Shown here one piece after another: positions 13,001 through 24,269 of a stretch of 64,000 bases of DNA (position 1 is its first letter; every line of letters begins with the position of its first letter). Source of the stretch: Rhodamnia argentea (lineage: Eukaryota > Streptophyta > Magnoliopsida > Myrtales > Myrtaceae); NCBI RefSeq assembly GCF_020921035.1, contig NC_063151.1, positions 33,114,934 through 33,178,933 on the forward strand, in the 5' to 3' direction. The position numbers were made by a program, and so were the translations under genes. The notes under the pieces are model-generated. The model was not told where the DNA came from and made no database searches. It saw nothing but the letters and a program-made list of their open reading frames with translations.

Positions 13001-13580
13001 TCTGCCTTCATCCACAACAGATGGAAAGATGAAATTAACAGCTTTTTTGCAAAGTGAAATAACTCATAGTTTACTATGGGTAGTGAACGAGGGCATCTAA
13101 GATATAGCGATACTTGGATCAAGAATTGTACTTATGCTGTTTAAAATGAAAAATAACACTGTTAATCAAAGGTATAACAACGATGACTTCACCATTACAA
13201 GTGTTTTCTCTAGTCCAATCCAAAACAAGAAACGCAAAGTCGACGAACTGCTGAAGCAGCCAGGAAATCACAGCCACGAAGTGAAATGAGTTGCAGAGGC
13301 CTTAATTCGAGAGTCCTTGTGATGCCAAGCTCGTAATTTGACAGTAGAAACGGTACCGAAATTTCCGAAATTTGCGCGCTAAACTATATTACCTGATTGT
13401 TCTTCTGAGTCTGGTCTTCAAGAAGGTCGAGCGTGAGAGGATTGAAGAATGGAAAGATGGTATTCGGTCGGAGATGGAGGAGAAGGAAGGAGGTGGGGAG
13501 AGGGATAAGAGAGCGCGGTCCGCCATGGGAGCTTCAGCAACCGTAGGTTGAAGCAGTAAGGATACGAGCCAGCAAGCCAT
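10012..13580 (-). CDS. PYG7: PYG7-like chloroplast TPR protein (photosystem I assembly)
   Basis: PYG7 is the plant relative of cyanobacterial Ycf37, a thylakoid membrane protein needed to assemble or stabilise photosystem I. Five exons join in phase: 13580-13393, 13005-12950, 12002-11710, 11118-10972 and 10293-10012, giving 321 residues. The N-terminus (about 1-80) is Ser/Arg-rich and poor in acids, like a transit peptide. Two hydrophobic segments follow, about 99-120 and 137-162 ([19 protein letters not shown]). Then come TPR units: [40 protein letters not shown] and [20 protein letters not shown]. Met 19 (MADRALLSL) is an alternative start. The 56-nt second exon is the least certain and was chosen because it restores phase on both sides. 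The TPR part is certain; the PYG7 name rests on the membrane-plus-TPR layout. Confidence 0.85.
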
Positions 13581-14316
13581 TCAATTATCAAGTTCTCTGT
13601 AATTTTTATATTGAAATTCCAATTCTACCCCTGTTCTTTTTATTTTTACTTTTTCTTTTTCAAGTTTCTATACGTTCTTTTCCCTTGGATTTTATCATAT
13701 CGCTTACATTCGATATTTAGAAGATTTTTCTATTATTGTTCCTTTTAATGTATATTTTAAATGACCTTGAATTTTTAATATAACTAAAATATAATTGTAA
13801 CTACCTGATGTAGCGGGATCGAAGCAAAAAACTTTAAAGTGAAGGATTTCAAATTTCTTTCGTGTTTCGGATAGAATCGGGAATATACCTATCGAAAATG
13901 GTTCCATTGTAATTATATTCGTGCCACAATTGTGTTTGCTAATCTTATGTTACTATGCCGTGTATCAATTCAACTATGTATTCCCATACTTATCACGCGA
14001 GAAGGCTGTGATTTTTTTTTTCCATAAAAAAAAAATAGTTTATTACCAACATCCATTATGTAAAATTGTGAATTTTAATCAAGAGATGTCTAGAAATCTT
14101 TCGAAAATGTCTTACGCATAAGAATATTTTCGTTCGCAAGATTAAAAGATAGCGTGCCGAATTTTAACAATATATAGACTGTTGCCAAAAACCAAATGTC
14201 TTCAGACAAGAACAATTTTACTTGCAAAAATATTAAAAGGTTACACATGACACAACTTTATTAATATTATGAATGATTTATCTACAGCACACTGAATGTT
14301 GCCCGAATCTCTCTCT
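13581..14316. other. PYG7-like promoter and monooxygenase pseudogene 3' flank
   Basis: AT-rich. From about 13637 onward it aligns with the 3' flank of the intact monooxygenase copy (from about 29808), so the duplication starts only about 60 bp from the PYG7-like start codon. The PYG7-like promoter therefore largely overlaps duplicated monooxygenase 3' flank. Confidence 0.6.
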
Positions 14317-14719
14317 TCAGAGGTGCCCGCAGTCGTATGCTGTGTGAGCAATTCGGTCCTTGAAGAAGACGATCAGAATAAGAACGCAGACCATCTTCAC
14401 CACCATGCACGAACCTTCGTTGAGCTTATTGAACACGTAAGACAAGACGGACAGCCCGAGGAGCCTCATCCTCCTCTCCTCCACGTAATTCGCCAGCGCC
14501 TCTTCGCATTTCCTCCTGCAACTCCCCTCTCCATCTCCTTCAGTGATCTCCGAGAGCTTCCTCGACAAGCATCTCGCGAGCACGATCGCGTCCTCCAAGC
14601 TCGCACCACCGCCTTGCCCAATGAAGGGGCTCATGGCATGCAGCACGTCTCCCGCCACCGTCACAGTCCCCTTCCAGAACCTTCCGTAGAGTAAGTCACT
14701 ACAAAAAAATAAGGCTTTA

Positions 14720-15330
14720 GCCACGAAATTTGCCACGAAAATTTTGGCAAAATTCGTCGCTAATGGATTTTGCGACGAATTTTGCCACGAAAAAAAATTC
14801 GTGGCTAATACGGCAACGCAAAAATTAGCGACGAAAAAATGAAATTTCGTCGCTAATTTGCGACGAAATTTGTGACGAATATAGTTCGTCGCCAATTTGC
14901 GATGAAATCCTATCGTCACCGATTTGCGACGACATTTGTGACGAATTTAGTTCGTCGCAAATTAGCGACGAATTTTGCGACGAAAAAATTTCATCGCTGA
15001 TTTGCGACGAACAAATTTCGTCACTAAACGTTGCCACGAAACTTAGCAACGGAAAATAATTCGTCGCCAAGTAAATTTAGCCACGAAAAGTAAGAGTTCG
15101 TGGCTAATTTGTGACGAGATTTGCAAGGAAAATATTCGTAGCAAATTAGCAATGAAAGCATTTCGTCACTAATTTGCTTGCGCCTAATTCAGCTTTACGA
15201 AATTTAGCGGCGGATTTTTCTTTTTTATTTTTACCATGAATGTTGTTTAGGGATAAATTTGGCGACGAACTTTGCGACCAAATTTGTTCAACCATGAATT
15301 TTGTGACGATCGGGCATGGGACGAATTTTG
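14720..15330. repeat. CACTA subterminal repeat array, left arm
   Basis: Dozens of copies, in both orientations, of a motif close to TTAGCGACGAA (also TTTGCGACGAA and TTCGTCGC). In CACTA elements such arrays bind the element's own DNA-binding protein. Confidence 0.9.
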
Positions 15331-15360
15331 CGACGAACTTTTATAATTTGTGATCGTATA

Positions 15361-17769
15361 ATAAAATAATTTATTTTAAATCTAATTAAAAACAAAATTA
15401 ATTTCTAGAATTTGTATTTAACATTAATAAAGCAAGATCTAAATATTATAATAATATGCAAACAAAATACATTTCATCTACCATTCTTTTTTCCCACAGA
15501 TTTAGCCAAAAATAAGAGAATGTCGTGAACTAGACCCATTTGAAAATCTTTGTAAAAGCTGCAGCATGTATTGCGTTTGCCAGGTGAGGGACCTTGTTAG
15601 TGCTCAGTCCTGCCATGTTGATCATCCTCCTGCATAATAAGACTTGACATGAGATAAGGGATATCGATAATATAGCTAAAGTGAAACTTTTTATTTTGAC
15701 CAATGTATTTCTCGATTGTTTCTTGTGAGCTAAACCTTCATACGTTATAAGGAAAAGACAGGAGCTTGCTGAACATCCCCGAAAAGAAAAGAACTTTACG
15801 GTATAGCAGTTTGCTGAACATCCCTGAATCAAGATACAGTAGAGCCGTTTACTGCATATTCCTGATTCAAGCTTTTAAACATCCAGAACATAACACATTC
15901 GTGAAAATGGAAACCTCCAAGTCAATGGTTATAGACCCTGCCTGAAGTATTTTCTTGTTTAAAGCCAAAGATCATGTACATAACGAACTCCATTTTCTAC
16001 ACTTTCTACATTCTACAATAAAAGGACAATAAACTAGTTCTGTTGTTATTTCCCTCTCATCTAGTTAACGATATTAGCTACAACAAGTAAGAGATGTACT
16101 CAACACGCATCTTACATCACATATTCAGGATGAGTAAGACATCAACAGCATCATTTTGAATTGCCTCTTGCTTTAACTTCCCTTCATTACATACATCCCT
16201 CTATTCACACAAAAACCAAACACTAGCTGAGCAAACGTTTCTGTCTTCTCTGCTAAGTACAATATTCAACAAGATCCTGCAATTACATAGTAGCAGAATC
16301 CTAAATGCTAAGGTGACAATAAATGGCTTTTCCAAACTACCTATAGACATAAATCACAGGAAGGCCCAACCTTTTTCCATATTGTAAAGCAAGCCAACCA
16401 GTAAAAGATACATATGCCACAAACAAACAAGCATGCTTCAATCGGTTTGCACTAACTGTGCAAGGAAGCATCCTGGTTGGACACAACCAATGCCGAGATT
16501 TCATCTGTTGAAAGAGTCTGATAAAACTCATTGATATTAAGGAGGTTGAAAAATCAGTAACCACCCCAGCAATTGTTTCCCATTTCCAATATCTAGCTCT
16601 GATCTTGCCGGTAACCAAGGATTTGAAAATCTCTAAGAATCTGACGATGCACAGGCCACATTAAATACCTTAGAAACCATGATGCAAGAGAAACAAAAGA
16701 ATGTGTACAGGCTAAATGTAATTCAAGAGTAACTTCAAAAAGAAATGCAAATGCAGCATTTGGAAGGTTACATAATGGCGAATACGATCTTTCATGCCAG
16801 AAAAAAATCAGACATTGTGGTCTACAAGTTCAATAACAACTGATGTGTGAGCAGATAAGACAGTAATCAAGTATTTGTCCAATAACACTAGCCATCTTGC
16901 TTCCACTTTTGTGTATTCAGCTACAGTCGTCATTATCGTGGGGGTGGTGCCATCAAACCGTTGCCATAAACCCTTAAAGGAAACAAAACACTAGACCTAA
17001 TAGGACATTGAATTATAGCACAACAAACATTACATTGAACGACCACTTACTTGAGATTCAATCCAGGCTTATTAAGGAGACTCCTTGGAACTTGACCAGT
17101 CAAATTATTGTTTTGCGAGAAACTGAAAGACAACAAGCACAAGACATAAGATTCATACCCTGCAAGTTACATCAAAATCTTAGCAGAAGATGACATGCAG
17201 GCAACGCAGGTAAGCGTGAAGCAGGAGCAACCCATCACTACACACTATACATCCATATCTGAACAGAAAGCAGTGAAAATGCCTATATGAGCAAGATGAA
17301 CAAAAGTTGATGACGACTGTGCTCCCCAGACCAATTCCACTAACAGTGCTCGGCTTCTACAACTGAAAATCCGGAAAGACAAACGATTAGACAAACCAAA
17401 CAAACCCCTCTTTCGAAGCAATTGCGCAATGAGCTCAATCACCTAAGGAGGGGTGTTGGGTCAAGAAAATAGATGGGGTCGAAGAGAGGGTCGCGGTGCG
17501 GTATGGACAGAGGGCGAGGCAGGGTTCTTGGCCGGGGCTGGGGTTGGAGGCCAGCGACAGGACGTGGCGGAGCGACGAGAGGGTGAGGCGATGCGCGGTT
17601 GAGTGCTCGAGGCCAAGAGGGTCTGGACGCGGCTTTGGTGGGTGTCGAGGTCCGGCGAGATGGGATCTTGCAAGTCGAGCGAGGGGGCCGCGATGGAAGC
17701 GAGAGAGAGGCGAGAGAAGACGATGAAAGGAGAGAGGGTCTCAGACACGCCTCTCTTTTTCTCTGTGGG
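15361..17769 (-). other. CACTA core with gene-like segments of unknown origin
   Basis: Contains exon-like minus-strand open stretches besides the LRR exon: 15539-15629 (RMINMAGLSTNKVPHLANA), about 16800-16965 (GLWQRFDGTTPTIMTTVAEY), 16337-16618 and 17461-17748 (Pro/Ser/Arg-rich, like the 5' coding end of a GC-rich exon). None was assigned to a family. Some are bordered by plausible splice sites, so this may be one captured multi-exon fragment. Confidence 0.4.
17051..17122 (-). other. Captured 72-nt leucine-rich-repeat exon inside the CACTA element
   Basis: On the minus strand this stretch translates as an LRR unit containing NNNLTGQVPRSLLNKPGLNL. It is bordered by a canonical acceptor (TTTCAG) and donor (GTAAGT). 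Its length of exactly 72 nt (24 codons) is the hallmark size of LRR exons in plant receptor kinases. It lies in the element's core, not in its repeat arms. Only this single unit was recognised; no kinase part was seen. Confidence 0.7.
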
Positions 17770-19045
17770 GTGACCTTTCCGACGAATTTTTATTCGTCGT
17801 AGATTAGCGACGAATATGAAATTCGTTGCTAATTTGCGACGAGAACAAGGTACTCGTCGCTAATTTTGCGACGAAAAATACTTATTCGTCGCTAATTTTG
17901 CGACGAAAAGATAATTCGTCGCAAATTAGCCACCGTCACATTTCGTAGCTAATTATTCATCACAAAATTAGCATTTTAAATTTAGCGACGAAATTGTTAT
18001 TCGTTGCTAATTAGCGACGAAAACAGCCATTCGTCGCAAATTAGCGACAAATGACAATTTTTGTCGCTAATTTTTAAGAAGAGAATTTCCGAGCTAATTA
18101 TTCATCCCAAAATTAGCATTTTAAATTTAGCGACGAAATAGATTTTTGTCGCTAAATGCTTAGCAACAAATTTGCGACGAAATTTGGTTTTCGTCGGTAA
18201 ATGCTCAATAGGAGTTTAGCGACGAAAAACACTATTCGTCGCTAATTATTTTTTTATTTTTTTTATTTATATCGTATTAGTGACGAAAATAGTGATTCAT
18301 CGCTAAATTTAACATTTTCTTTGTTATTTTTATTCATAGTTCTAATTTTGCGACGAAAAGAAGAGTTTGTCGCTACATATTGCTAATTTTGCGACGAAAT
18401 CAACGTTCGTCGCTAAATGCTTAGCAACAAATTTGCGACGAAATTTAGTTTTCGTCGCTAATTGCTCAATAGGAGGTTAGCGACAAAAAACACTATTCGT
18501 TTCTAATTATTTTTTCATTTTTATTTTTATTTTTATTTATATCGTATTAGCGACTAAAATATTTATTTGTCGCTAATTTTAATTTTTTCTTTGTTATTTT
18601 TATTCATATTGCTAATTTTGCGATGAAAATAATAGTTCGTCGCTAACTTTTAAGAAAGAATTTGCGACGAAAAAAGACGTTCGTCGCTAATTAGCGACGA
18701 AACGTTGCCTTTCGTCGCAAAAGATATAGCGACGAATAATATTTTCGTGGCCATTTTCGTCGCAAATTAGTGACGAAAAATTATTCGTGGCCATTTTCGT
18801 CGCAAATTAGCAACGAAAAATATTTCATGGCCATTTTCATTGGAAATTAGCGACGAAAAATATTTCGTGGCTATTTTCGTCACAAATTAGTGACGAAATT
18901 TGTTTCCGTCGCTTTATTCTTCGCTAATTAGCGACTAATTGTTTCGTCGCCAATTTCGTCGCGAATAGCGATGAATCTTGCTTTTGTCGCTATTTTTGTC
19001 GGAAATTAGCGACGAATTTTTTTCGTCGCAAATTTTTCGTGGCAA
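17770..19045. repeat. CACTA subterminal repeat array, right arm
   Basis: The same TTAGCGACGAA-type motif as the left arm, in both orientations, over about 1.28 kb. Higher-order duplication is visible: segments beginning ATTTATATCGTATTAG recur near 18265 and 18537, spaced about 270 bp. This arm is twice as long as the left one. Confidence 0.9.
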
Positions 19046-20787
19046 AATCCGTGTTTTTTTGTAGTGAGTCCCACGGGGCGCGGTACCGGAACCGCATGCT
19101 CGACAAGGAGCTCTTGTCGCTTCCCTTTATCATCCCTGTCATCTCTGCGGGGAAATTCTGGATCGACTGGAGGCTTAGCATCCTTATTAGCTCTTGATCC
19201 CTCGAGATAGTCCAATCTGTCAAATCAATTTGTGATAGATAAGCAGGAGAATAATACGCCAAGTTAGCCGATAACGTGGAATGTCACACTAGGAGTACCT
19301 TGGGAGGTCCAAAGACGAGTTATAAACCAGTAGACCAAGTTATCATTGACCGGGACCGATCCTAATATAATGCCGTTCGTCTTGGTGATGGCGAACACGT
19401 TGTCGAACTTGTGGCCGGCAGGATAACTGGTGAATCCTGTCACCGCAGAGGTATAGGAAACCTTTGTAGGGTTCATCTCCAGATCATCCAGCACAACCGA
19501 GTTTACCCCGTCACATCCGATTAAAACCTGCCGAAGATGCACGACGCTTCTCCATGAGAGATTACTTATTAGGAAACTTTGCTGAATCTAGCTAATGTAG
19601 ATGATCAAAAGGAATGATATGGCCGCTTTTCGATAGCAATTGGAGAGGTTTCTGATGAACCCAAGTTATCATGTATTACAGTCGAAGTGGAGATAGACAT
19701 ACCTTTGCTTTTAATGTGGATCCGTTACTAAGTGAAGCACCGGAAAGAAAGTAACCGGATCCATTTCTATATACAACACGTGACATTCGAAACGAACTGT
19801 TCCGTCAGGCAGATCGCCGGCCAAAGCTTCGATCAGCTCACTTCTTTTAACACATCGAACTTCTCCCTTACTACAGAATTTCAAACACTTGCAAAGTCAG
19901 TCATTCATGAAGTTAGTAATTGTTCATCGCGTTGTTATCGATCACAGTTTGCATTATTCACTGCATCGGCTGCATAGGGTAGTATGACTGCATTACCCGA
20001 GAGGGGCTTCAGTCTTGATAAGCATGCTTGATCTGCTGTCAAGCCTTGCTTCCCGAAATCTGTTCATATTGACCATTAGTGTTTAGAAAAACCCAAGTAT
20101 TATATAGTTAGCTAGAAGTGTATTAAACGCATTTCGCCATGGGAAACTTTTCCTCCTTATTTATTCTGCCACAGGAAAACAACAGTAAGACTCCTCCAGT
20201 TGATGAAAATTTAGTTTATTGACAAGAAAACATCGGCATTGATTTGTTTGTGACCATAATCTTTTCACTAACCTGATTGTCCTTAGAATTTTGACAGAAT
20301 CGAGCACGCGAAATATGAAGACTAAAGTAGTATTGAACTGTTAAATGGATTTTCTTTTACATGGATGAAGAAGCATGCTATGTATGAAATAGGGCAGCCG
20401 ATAAAGAGAGAGCCATACGCTTCAAGAGGCACGGCATTCTTCCTGATCTTGTCGCCAACGCCGAGACAGTCAAGTGCAAGCCACCCGTTGGTTCGAATGG
20501 TAATGGCAGCTCCAGCGGAACGGAGAGACTCTGAACTCTCCAGCACCAAGATCTCGATGCCCTTCCTGCATGTTCTTCTCTCTCAGAAAGTATCAAGGGA
20601 GCGAAAAGGCAAAACAAACATATTGTCGAACAACAACAAGGATCATAGTAATTCAGGCTTATTTTATCTAGCACATAACTGAATGTATCAGATAAGTATA
20701 AAGATACCTGTGAAGAGCGAGGGCAGTTGCTAGGCCGCAGATGCCACCGCCAACAATGACGACGTCTCTCTCTTCGACTGCCTGCAT

Positions 20788-22285
20788 TCTCTCAAATACG
20801 CGAGTGCCGAGTGCTTCAGCCACAACTTTTACAAGCTTCTTTTGATTTTGAACAATGATTAATTGATGAATATGAGTATTAGTTTCTCGAGAATCGAGAA
20901 TAAATATACCTTTCAAAATCGCACACCATAATGGAATTTTTAAGAGATCACAGTTGACCGCACTTACGATTCTCACCTCCAAGTCTTGTCGGGGCGGTTG
21001 CCTGCATGACTATCCAACTTGCCATTTTAGGCCGTAGTTTTGACTTTAAAGGTGGTCTCTACCCAGTGCTTGCATAGGAGTAATCTTAGGATGGAGATCC
21101 TTGAACAGACCACTTTGTCTCAAGTTGTATCCCTATGTTTAGAATGACACTTACTAAAGAAGTGTCGAAATACTGTGCATTTCTGATTAAATCGCAGGTT
21201 CGAGAGGTTTTGAAACTAGTGCTTCGAAGAGTCGACTCACAACTTCTCCCATCAATAACACATATAATGAAACTTCTGACTGGACAACTCGGCCCGCAGG
21301 CCTTACAACACGCTGGCTACTACTTTATTAGGGCTGGAACTCCATGATAGCTCACTCCCATGCAGGCGACTGACCTTCTTAGAACCTGGGGGTCTGCCAA
21401 AGTCTTGGATAAGTCCGACTAGTCTACCGTTGTTATTCAGAAACCAAACTACAAATTCCACTGGAACTACCTCTATTCTACCCAAATTAAGCCATACAAT
21501 AGATTTATTCTAGTTAACACCACACTAGAACCAACGCACTCTAGGTTCTTTTTTTAAATGTCCACTCCTGTAACCGTGCCGATGCGCTGGACCGACCGAG
21601 CCATGTTAGTTCCTTGAAAAATGAAGGGATGAGCACACAGCCCAGAGGGAAAAAGCAGTGGTTCCGAGATAGTGTAGAAGTTATAATACCCGATGTTGTG
21701 AACCCAAAACTAACCGGTGATTCATCACTCAAATTCTTCAAACACGACATTGGTTATAATGCCAAATATAAAATTATAAATGTAACATGCTTTCCTTTCC
21801 GCTTTCGGGTTATTACTTCCCGAACCTTTCATCATCCATAACAACTTTTTATGACACTTGTCACAATGTCAAGCATAAACGAAATAAATGCAACATGCAT
21901 TCTTTTCTTTTCACTTTTGGGCATCCTCTTCCAAACCTCTGATCAGAACTTTCGGTACTGGGTAATGTCATCACTGCACGTGAACAACGACACGTCGAAT
22001 CATATCATCCTTAAGTAACGACGTCTACACCATCGCCTCAAGTAAAAATTTTAGCGAATAACGGCAGATCCATCCATTGTCATGAACAATGATCATTAAA
22101 GGTTTTCACAAATACATCGTTACCCCCGAGCCCCTACACCATTGCTTTTCTCGCTAATGGTGGCGCATCGATGTCTTTTAATGGCAAATACATACTTGCA
22201 CACGCATGATCTTTTTATTATCTTTGTTTAGGATTATCATATCATCTACACATTCTAATAAAATTCCTATACCACATGCAATAAG
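20788..22285. other. Upstream flank of the monooxygenase pseudogene
   Basis: Up to 21232 it matches the flank of the intact copy, including CAAGTCTTGTCGGGGCGGTT near 20981. From 21233 on it is unique within the window, with no recognisable gene or transposon end. Confidence 0.5.
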
Positions 22286-22637
22286 GGAAAAGTACATTCG
22301 AACCGCCATAACTTTTGTACGGCGTTCACTTAAGTGCCATAACTTTTAAAGCGTTCACTTAAGTGCCATAACTTTAAAAGATCATTCACTTGAGTGCCAT
22401 ATTGACGTGAACGCCAGAAAAGCCGACATGGCAGTACAAAAGCCGACGTGGCAGCCGGAAAAGTTACTGTAGCACGCCGAAAAAGTTACTGTAGCACTAA
22501 GTGAACAATTTTGCTTCGAAGTAGCACTTAAGTGAACAATTTTTGAAAGTTATGGCACTTAAGTGAACGTTTTGAAAGTTATGGCACTCAAGTGAACGCC
22601 GTACACAAGTTATGACAATTCTAGTGTACTTTTTCCC
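22286..22637. mobile_element. Mutator-type MITE with 9-bp target duplication
   Basis: 352 bp, starting GGGAAAAGTACATTCG and ending in CTAGTGTACTTTTTCCC. Exactly flanked by ATGCAATAA on both sides (22277-22285 and 22638-22646). Almost the whole element folds back on itself: arms repeat CACTTAAGTGCCATAACTT and its complement several times. A 9-bp duplication is typical of Mutator-like elements. A second copy lies at 39541-39915. Confidence 0.93.
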
Positions 22638-22906
22638 ATGCAATAAATACTTATACACACAAAAATGGAGTTATTTCATAACCTATCTTTATGTTCCGGC
22701 TTGCATTTCATCTCATTTATAACGAATAACCAAGCAATCCACTTCAACAAGCATTAAACTAACATCCCTATATCAAAACTAGTAATCATCCAACATTTTT
22801 TTTTATGTAGAATTACCCAAGAACACACGAGGGACGAACGAAATTGTAGCTGTACAAGTAAAGACCAGTGAAGGAGGCATGAGGGAGAGATGACGCATGG
22901 GCGCGC

Positions 22907-22924
22907 ACGTGCGTGCGTGCGTGC

Positions 22925-22964
<40 letters not shown>
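22907..22964. repeat. Compound microsatellite GTGC / GT / GA
   Basis: (GTGC)n followed by (GT)n and (GA)n, near-perfect over about 57 bp. Confidence 0.95.
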
Positions 22965-23579
22965 TGTCGTGACCCTTCTCATTGAGGCCTCTCCTCGATG
23001 GATGGGCTAATGGATTACCGATAGGCCCACCTTATGGAAGGCGACGGGCTTACTCGGCGTGGGCCCTCCTAGACCCATACCAAATCACAACGGGAGTATC
23101 TTTTCGAGTTTTTTTACGATAACGATCGATCATATTCAACCTTAGTGTGGTTGGGTGGCATGTACATCGTGTGCATGCAATTGGAGTCGCCACTGGTCTT
23201 TCTTGGAAGGTCGATCGGAAACCTCACCGAACGACTGGGAGAGTCACTCAATTCTGCGGAACTAGAGGTTTTGGGTTCGAGGACTTGGTTACGTCGGTGT
23301 CATTACCAACACCCTTTCGATATCTAATGATGAGTGATTATCTTAACTAAGATTTCATGCGGGCATGATTTTCGGGTGAGGTGAGTTCAAAATGGGTTTT
23401 CATACAAGTCGGAAGACTAATCCTATCAATCACAACCAATGAATGATTGCGCAATCAAGTACACAAATAAAGCACATCAATGCACATCAAGGGTTCTCTA
23501 GTATAACCCTAATGGCTTAGAGAGGGTGTGATTTAAGGCCAGGGGTAATTTGGGAAGATTTGGAGACCATTATCGGAAG

Positions 23580-23830
23580 GGAAAAATCATCATTTTTGAA
23601 AAGATCAAGGGTTAAAACACCTAAAATAGGCCTTGACCGGTTGATTGTGGTCATTTCCTATTTTTCAGAATTTTTTTGAAATTTTTTGGGAGACGATTTG
23701 CCAAAAAGGAGAAATCGTTATTTTTGGAAGTTTGGGAATCAAAACACCAAAAATAGGTGATGGCCAATTGATTGTAGCTATTTCCTATTTTTGGGATTTT
23801 TTAGAATTTTTCTGAATTTTCCAAATTTTT
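23580..23830 (-). repeat. Two units of a ~120-bp repeat, inverted relative to 42.6-43.0 kb
   Basis: Two diverged units each contain GATTGT(G/A)G(T/C)(C/T)ATTTCCTATTTTT, about 128 bp apart. This is the complement of the units at 42621-43010 (AGGAAATAGCCACAATCAACT). Confidence 0.7.
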
Positions 23831-24269
23831 TGAATTTTTAATGAAATTTCCGAATTTTTATGATTTTTCATTATTTTTATTTTTATTTTTTAAAATTCCG
23901 GACAGGGTTAACAGGGTCCGCGCCTCTCGGGCGCCGGCCTCAGACTGTATGGGTCCCGAGCTAGCCTAAAAAGACACCATTTTAAGGAAAAAAATTTGAC
24001 ATTTTTTTTGGAATTTTGCTCAACCAATGGAGCATCTTGTCGGGCAAATATCTCGACCCTTAAAAGTAAGTAATGGAAACTGAATGCATCATGGGAAACT
24101 AAGAAGAAAGGGATTATCAAAATGATTGATGGTTTTGGAAAAACTTGACTGAGCGCTTCGCAACAACATCGTGAATACGCTCACTTGGTAGCCAACACCT
24201 AAAAAATAACCAGCCCCTAACTTTGCAGCTCATCGGGATATTTTTGGAAGCAAATAACTTAATCCACAT

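Larger units (their letters stand above)
14697..19066. mobile_element. Non-autonomous CACTA (CMC) DNA transposon
   Basis: Ends CACTACAAAAAAATA and, inverted at the other side, CACTACAAAAAAACACGG. It is flanked by the 3-bp duplication AGT (14694-14696 and 19067-19069). The sister gene copy shows the unoccupied site GAGTAAGTCCCACGG near 31110-31125, so both ends are exact. Length 4370 bp. No transposase (TNPD) or TNPA-like frame was recognised, so it depends on another element. Both arms are packed with subterminal repeats, and the core (about 15360-17760) is unrelated, gene-like DNA. Confidence 0.95.
14317..20787 (-). pseudogene. FAD-dependent monooxygenase, broken copy
   Basis: Six exons match the intact copy: 20787-20708, 20565-20419, 20059-19997, 19870-19703, 19527-19299, and exon 6 split as 19216-19067 and 14696-14317. 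Exon 1 keeps the FAD-binding signature VVIVGGGICGLATAL. Two lesions are visible. Exon 4 is 168 nt instead of 169: one base is missing near 19733, so the frame runs to a stop shortly after VLHLVTDPH. Exon 6 is split by a 4370-bp CACTA transposon. Splice sites all remain GT/AG and codons outside the lesions are largely preserved, so loss looks recent. Any transcript would give at most the N-terminal part of the FAD domain. Confidence 0.92.
13637..21232. repeat. Segmental duplication, copy 1 (monooxygenase unit)
   Basis: Aligns through exons, introns and flanks with 29808-33262. After removal of the 4370-bp CACTA element in this copy and two small insertions near 29951-30405 in the other, both are about 3.2 kb. 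The last shared bases are in GAGAGGTTTTGAAACTAGTG just before 21232. The two copies are in the same orientation, i.e. tandem. Confidence 0.9.

Noticed and set aside
14825..15070. Repetitive Ser/Gln/Ile protein in the CACTA arm
   Set aside because: The frame is a translation of the 11-bp subterminal repeat, not a gene.
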